In this document: positions 32,845-39,693 of the stretch, piece after piece
Layout: every line of letters starts with the position of its first letter
Position numbering within the stretch: position 1 is the stretch's first letter
Assembly: GCA_963724385.1 (NCBI GenBank)
Contig: CAVRUJ010000002.1
Location: forward strand, 1,612,001 to 1,676,000
Length of the DNA stretch: 64,000 nucleotides
Direction of reading: 5' to 3'
Source of the DNA: DASXQK01 sp963724385
GTDB lineage: Bacteria; Pseudomonadota; Alphaproteobacteria; Dongiales; Dongiaceae
Position numbers and translations under genes: made by a program
The notes under the pieces: model-generated
Told to the model about the DNA's origin: nothing
What the model saw: the letters and a program-made list of their open reading frames with translations, nothing else
The model's database searches: none

Positions 32845-34250
32845 GTCTTGCCGCGCTTGGTCTCGACTTGGGCTTGAGCGGCGCGCGCGCCGCCGTCGTA
32901 ACCGAAGCGGGCGAGCTTTTGGGAAGCGGACGGGCCGCGGGCAAGCCCTGGCAAGGCGCACCAGGCATCGCCGAACGCGATCCGGAGGAATGGTACGAAG
33001 AGATTCTCGCTGCCGGCCGCATGGCCCTCGGGCAGGCCGGGGACAGCGTGATCGCGGCGATCGGCATCGGCGCGCTCGGCCCTTGCCCCATCCTGCTGGA
33101 TGCGGAACTGAATGCGCTGGCGCCGGCGCCCTTGTTCTCCCTCGACCAACGGGCGGAGGCCACGCGCCAGCAGCTGATTGCGGCCCATGGCCTCTCATCG
33201 CAGGCGCTCGGCCCCGATCACGCTTTGCCGAAGCTGTTCTGGCTCAGCGAGCGCGAGCCCGCCCTCATCGGGCGTGCAACATGCGTCGTCGACGCGACCG
33301 GATTCCTGGTCGCGCGCCTGACCGGCCGGCCGGCCATGGACCCGATCACGGCTGAAGACTACGCGGCGCCGGGCATCGCATCGCCAGTGCCGCTGGCGCC
33401 TTCGGCAAAGGCCCTCTCCGTCGCAGGCTCGCTCTTGCCAGGCGTGGCCAAGCGCTTGGGCCTTCCGCCCGGAATCCCTGTCGCGGTCGGCGGCTACGAC
33501 AGCTACGTCGATATCTGGGGCAGCGGCGCCCGGAAGCCGGGCGAGGGCTGCATTGTGCTCGGCTCGACCTTGATCCTCGGCCGCATCGTCGCCGGGCCCG
33601 TTGAAGCGCCGGGCCTTCGCTGCCAGCCCGCGATCGGCGAAGGCCGGTTCCTCGGCGGCTGGACCTCGGCCGCCGGCAGCCTGCTGGACTGGTCGCGCGA
33701 ACTTCTCGGCGACGACGCAAACGATCCCGCGTCTGTCGCATCCCTGATGCCGGGCGCGGGCGGGCTCCTGGTGCTGCCCTATTTCGCCGGCGAGCGCGCG
33801 CCGGTCTGGGATCCCGCCGCCCGCGGCGCGATCCTCGGCGCCACCCTGGCCACGACCCGCGACGAGCTGGCCCGGGCCATGATCGACGGCGTCGCTCTCT
33901 CGGCACTCGATATCGCGGCGCGCCTGCCCGGCGCAGGCGATGCGGGCCAGGCCTGGCGTCTTTGCGGCGGCGGCGCGCGCAACGGCGCGCTTGCCCAGGC
34001 TCTGGCCGACGCTCTCGGCCAGCCGCTGACGCTTCTCGCCCATGCCGGCGAAGCGATAGGGCCGGCGCTGCTGGCGTTCGCCGCCATCGGCCGGACCGTG
34101 ATGCCTCGCGTCGAGCGCAGGCTCTCACCGGACGCGGGGCGTCACGCGCGCTTCGCGCGGCTCTACCGGATCTACCGCGAGCTCTATCCCGTGCTCGCGG
34201 ATCACATGCATGAGCTCGGCCAGCTGGCCAGCGAGATGGAGGATCGATGA
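32841..34250 (+). CDS. FGGY-family carbohydrate kinase
   Basis: 469 residues. The two ribonuclease-H-like domains are visible: GLDLGLSGARAAVV at the N-terminus (first phosphate loop), IGIGALGPCPILL, SLDQRAEA, and in the second half LGSTLILGR and WRLCGGGARNGALAQALAD. Together these match the xylulose/glycerol/AI-2 kinase family. It phosphorylates a ketose or related sugar with ATP. The GTG at 32841 overlaps the previous stop, and its own stop overlaps the next ATG (ATGA). The substrate cannot be assigned; the partner aldolase of LsrF/FbaB type makes both ketose and AI-2-like substrates conceivable. Confidence 0.92.
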   Translation: MSLAALGLDLGLSGARAAVVTEAGELLGSGRAAGKPWQGAPGIAERDPEEWYEEILAAGRMALGQAGDSVIAAIGIGALGPCPILLDAELNALAPAPLFSLDQRAEATRQQLIAAHGLSSQALGPDHALPKLFWLSEREPALIGRATCVVDATGFLVARLTGRPAMDPITAEDYAAPGIASPVPLAPSAKALSVAGSLLPGVAKRLGLPPGIPVAVGGYDSYVDIWGSGARKPGEGCIVLGSTLILGRIVAGPVEAPGLRCQPAIGEGRFLGGWTSAAGSLLDWSRELLGDDANDPASVASLMPGAGGLLVLPYFAGERAPVWDPAARGAILGATLATTRDELARAMIDGVALSALDIAARLPGAGDAGQAWRLCGGGARNGALAQALADALGQPLTLLAHAGEAIGPALLAFAAIGRTVMPRVERRLSPDAGRHARFARLYRIYRELYPVLADHMHELGQLASEMEDR

Positions 34251-35233
34251 CCAAGGGTTCGATGCAGGTCGCGCGGCTGCATGGCATCCGCGACATGCGC
34301 CTGGAGAGGATTCCCGTTCCGGCACCGGCGGCCGGCGAGCTGCTGATCGAGGTCGAGGCCTGCGGCGTCTGCGCCACGGATGCGCGCAAATACGAGGTCG
34401 GCGTGAACGACGGCCACTACCCCTTCAATCCCGGCCATGAGTGGGTCGGGCGCGTCGCCTCGCTCGGCGCCGGCGTCACCGGCTGGCGCCTGGGCGAGCG
34501 CGTCTACGGCGACACCTATGGCGGCTATGCCGAGTTTGCGGTGATCCCGGTCGAGCCGATCCCCTGGTCGGCGGGGCCGCTCAGGCTGCCCGAGGATCTG
34601 CCCCTCGACCGCGCCGTGTTCCTGGAACCGCTCGCCGATTGCCTGCACGCCGTGCACGACCAGGCCGCGCTCAAGCCCGGCGAGCGCGCCCTCGTCTTCG
34701 CCGCTGGCGCCATGGGTCTGAAGATCATCGCCGCGGCGGCCCGCCTGGGCGCCCATGTCCTGGCGGTCGAGCCCCACGAGGTAAGGCGCGGACTTGCTTC
34801 CGAGTTCGGCGCCGAGGTCGCCATCGACAGCGCTGTCTGGCCTGCAGAGGTCGAATCCTGGACCCGGGGCAAGGGCGTGGACGCCGTGATCCTCACCATC
34901 GGCGAGCCCAGCCTGGTAGCACCCGCCATCGCCGCCTGCCGGCCGGGCGGGCGCGTTGTCCTGTTCGCAGGCTTCGGCAATCGGCCTCAGGCGACCCTCG
35001 ATCTCAATGTCATCCACTACAAGGAGATCGTCGTCGTCGGCAGCGAATGGATCGGCACGCCGCCCAACCAGCGCCGCGAGCGCTACGACCAGGCGCGGGA
35101 ACTCCTGGTGACCGGCGCCATTCCCGTCGATCGCCTGGTCACCGGGCATTGCGGTTTCGAGGATCTCGAAGACAACATCCGGACCCGCGGGAGCCTGAGC
35201 GGCATCAAGACCGTGTTTCGGCCTAGAGCCTGA
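34247..35233 (+). CDS. Zinc-dependent medium-chain dehydrogenase
   Basis: 328 residues. Catalytic-zinc ligands are visible as the Cys of EACGVCATDARKY and the GHE of NPGHEWVGRV. The cofactor fold has VFAAGAMGLKIIAAAARLGA. The four-Cys structural-zinc loop of classical alcohol dehydrogenases is missing, since the chain passes directly from RVYGDTYGGYAEF onward. It is of sorbitol/threonine dehydrogenase type and probably interconverts a polyol and ketose ahead of the kinase (inference). The stop codon at 35231-35233 lies inside the left arm of a palindromic repeat, so the last codons come from the repeat. Confidence 0.9.
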   Translation: MTKGSMQVARLHGIRDMRLERIPVPAPAAGELLIEVEACGVCATDARKYEVGVNDGHYPFNPGHEWVGRVASLGAGVTGWRLGERVYGDTYGGYAEFAVIPVEPIPWSAGPLRLPEDLPLDRAVFLEPLADCLHAVHDQAALKPGERALVFAAGAMGLKIIAAAARLGAHVLAVEPHEVRRGLASEFGAEVAIDSAVWPAEVESWTRGKGVDAVILTIGEPSLVAPAIAACRPGGRVVLFAGFGNRPQATLDLNVIHYKEIVVVGSEWIGTPPNQRRERYDQARELLVTGAIPVDRLVTGHCGFEDLEDNIRTRGSLSGIKTVFRPRA

Positions 35234-35275
35234 CCGTCTCAAGCGTGCTTCGCTTGAGACGTGAGTCAGGCTCTA
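35224..35275. repeat. Nested palindrome overlapping a stop codon
   Basis: The outer arms tagagcctgac (35224) and gtcaggctcta (ending 35275) enclose inner perfect arms gtctcaagcg / cgcttgagac (35236-35245 and 35251-35260) around tgctt. It supplies the last residues and stop of the dehydrogenase. A two-level hairpin of this kind is typical of dispersed intergenic repeats. It has no T-run, so it is not a standard intrinsic terminator. Confidence 0.8.
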
Positions 35276-35286
35276 ACTCTAACATG

Positions 35287-35339
35287 TAGAGCAAGATTCG
35301 CGGGGTCAACTTGGTTCAAGTTGACCCGATCTTGCTCTA
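35287..35339. repeat. Nested palindrome abutting a ribosome-binding site
   Basis: The outer arms tagagcaagat (35287) and atcttgctcta (ending 35339) enclose inner arms gggtcaactt / aagttgaccc (35303-35312, 35318-35327). Its last base is the first base of the AGGAGG (35339-35344) that serves the aldolase GTG at 35350. It has the same design as the element at 35224-35275 but a different sequence. Folding in mRNA could expose or hide that ribosome-binding site. Confidence 0.8.
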
Positions 35340-35349
35340 GGAGGACAGC

Positions 35350-36105
35350 GTGAAGCGCAAGAGCTTCCTCAGCGCCAAGGGCCGCGCCGTGATCGTGGCC
35401 ATGGATCATCCGCTCTATTCCTGGCCCTGCCGCGGGCTCGAGAACCGCGGGCGATTGCTGAAGCAGATCGCCGGCGCCGATGCGGTCATCGCCTCTTATG
35501 GCACGATCCGCGACTTGCGGCCGTTGTTCGGCAAGGCGCAGCCGATCTTGAAGCTCGACCTCACCAGCGTGACCTTGGGCGGCAATTACCCCTTGAGCGA
35601 ATACGTGCCCGCCTGGACCGTGGAGGATGCGTTGCGCCTGAAGGTGGGCGCGGTCTTGACCTATGTGCAGCTCGGCGCGCCCTTCGAGATCGCGGCGCTG
35701 AAATTCGCCGGCGAGGTGGCCGCCGCCTGCGACCGGGCAGGCCTCACCTATGTCTGCGAGATCATGCCCATCGAGAGCGCCATGTTCCCGGACCCGGCGG
35801 CGCCCGACGCCATCGCCGCCGCGTCCAGGGCCGGCGCCGAGCTCGGCGCCCATGTCATCAAGACCACCATGCCGGTGCCGGCCGCGGGCGTGGCCGAGGC
35901 GGTGCAGGCTTGCGGCATTCCGGTGATCCTCGCCGGCGGCGCCTTCGCCAGCGATCGCGAGCACCTGCTGGCCGAAGTCTCCACCGCCGTCGCCAACGGC
36001 GCGGCCGGCGTCGCCTTCGGGCGCAATGTCTGGGGAGCGGCCGATCCCGCGGCGATGGTCGCAAGCCTGCGCAAAGCCGTTCACGGCAAGGGAGCAAAAG
36101 CATGA
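35350..36105 (+). CDS. Class I aldolase, DhnA/FbaB/LsrF-like
   Basis: 251 residues with a TIM-barrel aldolase pattern. AVIVAMDHPLYSWP carries the conserved Asp-His near residue 18, then ILKLDLTSVTLGG, VGAVLTYVQLGAPFE and HVIKTTMPVP with the probable Schiff-base Lys, and VILAGGAFASDREHLL at the C-terminal phosphate site. It would cleave the phosphorylated ketose made by the FGGY kinase. GTG 35350 has a strong AGGAGG six bases upstream. The stop overlaps the SDR ATG by four bases. Relatives include fructose-bisphosphate aldolase class I and the LsrF thiolase, so the exact reaction is open. Confidence 0.88.
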   Translation: MKRKSFLSAKGRAVIVAMDHPLYSWPCRGLENRGRLLKQIAGADAVIASYGTIRDLRPLFGKAQPILKLDLTSVTLGGNYPLSEYVPAWTVEDALRLKVGAVLTYVQLGAPFEIAALKFAGEVAAACDRAGLTYVCEIMPIESAMFPDPAAPDAIAAASRAGAELGAHVIKTTMPVPAAGVAEAVQACGIPVILAGGAFASDREHLLAEVSTAVANGAAGVAFGRNVWGAADPAAMVASLRKAVHGKGAKA

Positions 36106-36905
36106 GTACCGCAACGACGAAGACCCAAGACGACCGGCCGTGGGATCTCTCGGGCCGCGTCGCGCTCGTCACCGGCGCCAGCAGCGGCATCGGCCGGGCA
36201 ACGGCCAAGCTGCTCGCGGCGCGCGGCGCCCGCGTCATGGCGGTCGCGCGCGACGTCAAGCGTCTTGCCGATCTCGCCCGCGAGACGGGCGTCGAAACCC
36301 ATGCGGTGTCCCTCGAGACCGCCGAAGGTTGCGGCCAGGCCATCGAAGAAACTCGCCGGCGTCTCGGCCCGATCGCGATCCTGGTCAACAATGCCGGCCG
36401 CGCCGGCTACATGGATCGGCCGATCTGGGACGATTCGAGCGAGAACTGGCGCCAGACCATGGCGGTCAATCTCGACGCGCCGTTCGAGCTGACGCGGCTC
36501 GCCGCCCAGGACATGCACGCCATGGGCTGGGGCCGCATCGTCATGGTGAGCTCCACGGCAGGCGAGGTCGGCGCGCCGGCCATGTCGGCCTATTGCGGTT
36601 CCAAGCATGGCCTGATCGGATTGATGCGCTCGGTCGCGCAAGACATCGGCAAGTTCGGCGGCACCTGCAACGCGGTGCTGCCGGGCTGGGTCAGGACCGA
36701 AATGGCCGAGCGCGACGCCGAGGCCGAGGCCGCCAGGCGCGGGCTCACCGTGGCGCAGGTCTGGGCCGAGCGCGCCGCCGCCTATCCGATCGGCCGCGTG
36801 CTGGAGCCCGAGGATATCGCCCGCGTGATCGCGTTCCTGGCGAGTGCCGATGCCGGCGCCATCAACGGGGAAGCGCTCACCGTCGCCTTCGGCGGCTTGT
36901 GGTGA
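36102..36905 (+). CDS. SDR-family oxidoreductase
   Basis: 267 residues. The cofactor motif is TGASSGIGRATAKLL near residue 25, NNAG is present, and the active site reads SSTAGEVGAPAMSAYCGSK (Ser, Tyr, Lys). PGWVRTEM and INGEALTVAFGG end the protein. The ATG at 36102 overlaps the aldolase stop; earlier in-frame starts lie inside the aldolase gene. It is the last gene of the GntR-headed operon and probably oxidises a polyol or reduces an aldehyde product (inference). A composite palindromic repeat follows 11 bases after the stop. Confidence 0.9.
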   Translation: MSTATTKTQDDRPWDLSGRVALVTGASSGIGRATAKLLAARGARVMAVARDVKRLADLARETGVETHAVSLETAEGCGQAIEETRRRLGPIAILVNNAGRAGYMDRPIWDDSSENWRQTMAVNLDAPFELTRLAAQDMHAMGWGRIVMVSSTAGEVGAPAMSAYCGSKHGLIGLMRSVAQDIGKFGGTCNAVLPGWVRTEMAERDAEAEAARRGLTVAQVWAERAAAYPIGRVLEPEDIARVIAFLASADAGAINGEALTVAFGGLW

Positions 36906-36916
36906 GCGGCGCGCCG

Positions 36917-37020
36917 GAGCATTTTCCGCCGAAGTGGGCACCGGTTCGGCGCAGAAAATGCGACCAGACTAATAAAGCTTGAGCATGTTCCGATTCAATC
37001 GGATCGGAACATGCTCAAGC
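36917..37020. repeat. Composite palindromic repeat element, copy B
   Basis: Hairpin one is 36917-36961 and differs from 21043-21087 by one base. Hairpin two is 36977-37020 with perfect 18-base arms (gcttgagcatgttccgat and complement) and an eight-base loop. It has the same order, spacing and orientation as copy A, and ends the sugar operon. Confidence 0.85.
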
Positions 37021-37050
37021 GGCCCACGAAATTCGGATCCCCCAAAAGGT

Positions 37051-37148
37051 GAACGCCCGGCCAGGGGAGGGCCGGGCGTTCGGGCAGTTCCTTTCGGAGC
37101 CCGTCGTGGTGGGGGAGACCACTTTCGGGCGATCGCTGCTGTTGCAGC
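37051..37148. other. Cluster of three hairpins, possible terminator or structured RNA
   Basis: Three stems follow one another: gaacgcccggcc/ggccgggcgttc (37051-37062 and 37070-37081, 12 bp perfect), gtggt/accac (37106-37122) and gctgc/gcagc (37135-37148). The first is strong enough to be a terminator. Read on the minus strand it is followed by ccttttggggg, so it may end the GATase transcript. No long T-run follows on either strand. The remaining bases to 37301 are AT-richer and hold no gene. Confidence 0.4.
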
Positions 37149-37301
37149 TGCGACCACTGTAGGAATTAACTAGTATTCCGAGGTGTGAATTCAAGCGCCG
37201 TTAAGTCCGGCTTCATGCAGTTGAAGCAAGGCAGACACGCGGATTCCGCCGACCCAAATGGCCGGCCGCCTCGCCGGAAAAATATCCGATAAATCAGTGA
37301 G

Positions 37302-38084
37302 TTAAGCTGCGAGCCCGCGGGCGCGCCGGCGCTCGGCCCTCGCCGTCGCCGCCTCGCCGAATGCCTTGAACAGCCGCAGGGAATCCGGGTTTTGCTGGAC
37401 CTTCCATTCGGGGTGCCATTGGACCCCGATGGCGAAGCTTCCCGCTCCCGCCACGCTCACCGCCTCGATCACGCCATCCGGCGCCCGGCCCTCGACGACC
37501 AGCCTTTCGGACAGGCGATCGATGGCCTGCCAGTGGAGGCTGTTGACCTCGATCCGCGGCTTGCCGAGGAGCTTGGCGAGCTCGCCGCCTGCGGTCAGCT
37601 CGACCGGATGGCGTGGCCCATATTTCAGATCCATGTCATCGGTCGTGATCGACCGGTGATCGAGGGCGCCGGGTTCCTCATGCACTTGGGTATGGAGCGT
37701 GCCGCCCAGCGCGACATTCAGTTCCTGGATGCCGCGGCAGATGCAAAACAGCGGCAGCTTCTCGGCCAGCGCCGCCAGGATCAAAGGCAGGGTCGTGGCG
37801 TCGCGCTTGGGATCCTGCGGGCTTTCGGGCCGGTCGGGCTTCCCGCCATAGAGGGACACGGCGACGTTGGAGGGGCTTCCGGTGACCAGCAACCCGTCCA
37901 GCCGGCGCACCAGATCCTGCATGTCGTAGATGTCGCCCAGCGACGGGATCACGAAGGGCAGGCCACCCGCGCCGGCGACGACGGCCATGATGTATTTCTC
38001 GCCGACCGTGTGGAAGGGCTGGCGATTCTCGGCCTTGACGCAGGCGGGAATGCCGATGAGGGGACTGTGGCTGTCGAGCTTCAT
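37302..38084 (-). CDS. Class I glutamine-amidotransferase-like peptidase (PuuD/gamma-Glu-GABA hydrolase family)
   Basis: 260 residues. It has the peptidase C26 pattern: IGIPACVKAENRQPFHTVGEKY at the N-terminus, GLLVTGSPSNV, the nucleophile Cys in PLFCICRGIQELNVALGG, and the His/Glu pair in IGVQWHPEW. Relatives hydrolyse gamma-glutamyl amides such as gamma-glutamyl-GABA in putrescine degradation. No puu genes are adjacent, so the substrate is open. The C-terminus is Arg/Ala-rich. ATG 38084 gives the family's usual N-terminus; the longer frame upstream is not conserved. Confidence 0.88.
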   Translation of the reverse strand: MKLDSHSPLIGIPACVKAENRQPFHTVGEKYIMAVVAGAGGLPFVIPSLGDIYDMQDLVRRLDGLLVTGSPSNVAVSLYGGKPDRPESPQDPKRDATTLPLILAALAEKLPLFCICRGIQELNVALGGTLHTQVHEEPGALDHRSITTDDMDLKYGPRHPVELTAGGELAKLLGKPRIEVNSLHWQAIDRLSERLVVEGRAPDGVIEAVSVAGAGSFAIGVQWHPEWKVQQNPDSLRLFKAFGEAATARAERRRARGLAA

Positions 38085-38192
38085 CTGGGCTCCGGGCGAT
38101 TGGGCGATCCCGTGATCGCGCCGCCGAAGGGCAGATTTATCAGCGGGCTTGCGGGTTTTCAATATAGTGGCTGCCATGCGCCGAGCGCATCG

Positions 38193-38972
38193 ATGAGCGG
38201 GATCCTCGCCCGCCTGCTCGCCTGGAAGGGCGCGATCGCAGGCGGCTGGCTGCTGCTCATGCTGGCGGCCGAGCGGCTGCGGCCGGCAGCGCCCCTGCCG
38301 CTGACGCCGCAAGCATCGCGACTCAGGCTCGCCCGCAACCTCGCCCTTGCGGCGATCAATTTCGGGTTATCGCCGCTGGTCGTTCTGCCCTTGAGCGCGC
38401 TTGCCGCCAGCCATGCCCTTGCCTGGCGTCCCGTCTGGTGGCGCGGCGCCGGCGGGCTCGCTCTCGACCTCCTCTTGCTCGACGGCCTCATCTACTGGTG
38501 GCATCGGGCCAACCATGAATGGCCTTTGCTCTGGCGCTTCCACGTGGTCCATCACCTGGATCGCTTCCTGGATGCGACCAGCGCCATCCGTTTCCACTTC
38601 GGCGAGGTCCTCATTTCCGCGACCGCGCGGGCCGGCGCGATTGTCCTGCTGGGCTTCCCGCTTGCCTCGATCCTTGCCTTCGAGACCCTGGTCCTGATCG
38701 CCACCGTGTTTCATCACTCGAACCTGCGCCTGCCGCTGGGGCTCGAGGCGGCACTGGCGCTGGTGGTGATCACGCCCTCGATCCATTGGGTGCATCACCG
38801 GCGCCGGCGGTCGGACACGGATTCCAACTACGGCACCGTATTCAGCTTCTGGGACCGGATGTTCGCGAGCCGGAGTCCCACGCGGCGCGATCCGGCCATG
38901 GCGATCGGCGTCGAAGGCTACGAGGAACTCGGCCTGGCGCCTCTGATCCTGCGCCCGTTCCGGGGCGGCTAA
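38193..38972 (+). CDS. Sterol desaturase/fatty acid hydroxylase family protein
   Basis: 259 residues with three to four membrane segments and the di-iron histidine set: HRANH, HVVHHLD, and later FHHSN plus HWVHHRRR. These match the fatty-acid-hydroxylase superfamily, which hydroxylates or desaturates lipid chains in the membrane. The start ATG 38193 lies at the beginning of homology. It is divergent from the GATase gene by 108 bases and convergent with lolA (10 bases). The lipid substrate is unknown. Confidence 0.88.
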   Translation: MSGILARLLAWKGAIAGGWLLLMLAAERLRPAAPLPLTPQASRLRLARNLALAAINFGLSPLVVLPLSALAASHALAWRPVWWRGAGGLALDLLLLDGLIYWWHRANHEWPLLWRFHVVHHLDRFLDATSAIRFHFGEVLISATARAGAIVLLGFPLASILAFETLVLIATVFHHSNLRLPLGLEAALALVVITPSIHWVHHRRRRSDTDSNYGTVFSFWDRMFASRSPTRRDPAMAIGVEGYEELGLAPLILRPFRGG

Positions 38973-38982
38973 ATAATCAACG

Positions 38983-39693
38983 CTAGCTCTTGCCCCCGCT
39001 GTTGGTCGCACCGGTCTGCCGGCGGGTCTTCGGCACGGCGAAGAGGTCGTTGGAAAGCGCGCCGCCGAACTCGGCATCCTGGAGCGCGATCTCGACCTCG
39101 GTGCCTTGGGAATCCGTGATCTTCCACTGCCGGAGTTCGAGCGGCTCATCGGCGAAGGTGAGGGACGCCGAGCCCGCGTCGGGCTTGTCCGTCTGGTGCA
39201 TGGTGAGCCGGATGGCGCCGGGCGAGCGCTCGATGTTGGTGACCGTGATCTTGGCGCTGAACTGGATGGTGTTCTGCACCAGGAACCAGATGGGCGTTTC
39301 CTCGATGGGAATCTGGGTCAGCTGGTCGAGCTGCTTGTCGTAGTAGCTGACCCAGAAGCCGTCGGCGACCAGAAGGACTGGAACCGGCGGATCGTATTCG
39401 ACCCTGAGGTCGCCCGGCCGGCGCAGATAGATCTTGCCGAAGGAGATGCTGCCGGTGGAGGCGATCTGCTGGAACCGCGCGCGCAGGCTGCGAATGCCGT
39501 CGAGATAGGCGGCGACGCGCTTCAGGTCGGCCTTGTCCTCGTCGCTCAGCTGCATGGCCTGATCGGCGGCCATGGCGGCGCTGGCGATGAAGGGCAAGCC
39601 CGCAAGCGCCCCCAACAGGGCGCGCCGGGTCAGGGTGACGCCGTTCCGGGCGAAGGGTATTCGGGGGAGGCGTGGGGAGCGTTGCTGTGTCAT
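38983..39693 (-). CDS. lolA: Outer-membrane lipoprotein carrier LolA
   Basis: 236 residues. The N-terminal signal peptide (TRRALLGALAGLPFIASAAMA) is preceded by an Arg pair and a basic extension, so Tat export is possible though Sec is usual. The mature part shows YLDGIRSLRARFQQI, GKIYLRRPGDLRVEYDPP and a Q-rich beta core typical of LolA, the periplasmic chaperone that ferries lipoproteins to LolB. Its ATG overlaps the ftsK stop by one base (TAATG), a common gene order in alphaproteobacteria. Confidence 0.9.
   Translation of the reverse strand: MTQQRSPRLPRIPFARNGVTLTRRALLGALAGLPFIASAAMAADQAMQLSDEDKADLKRVAAYLDGIRSLRARFQQIASTGSISFGKIYLRRPGDLRVEYDPPVPVLLVADGFWVSYYDKQLDQLTQIPIEETPIWFLVQNTIQFSAKITVTNIERSPGAIRLTMHQTDKPDAGSASLTFADEPLELRQWKITDSQGTEVEIALQDAEFGGALSNDLFAVPKTRRQTGATNSGGKS

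Noticed and set aside
36969..37173. Small open frames on both strands over the hairpin cluster
   Set aside because: They overlap palindromic repeats and stems, have no conserved features and no ribosome-binding site.
37392..38192. N-terminal extension of the sterol-desaturase-family protein over the GATase gene
   Set aside because: Antisense to the GATase; the homology begins at 38193.
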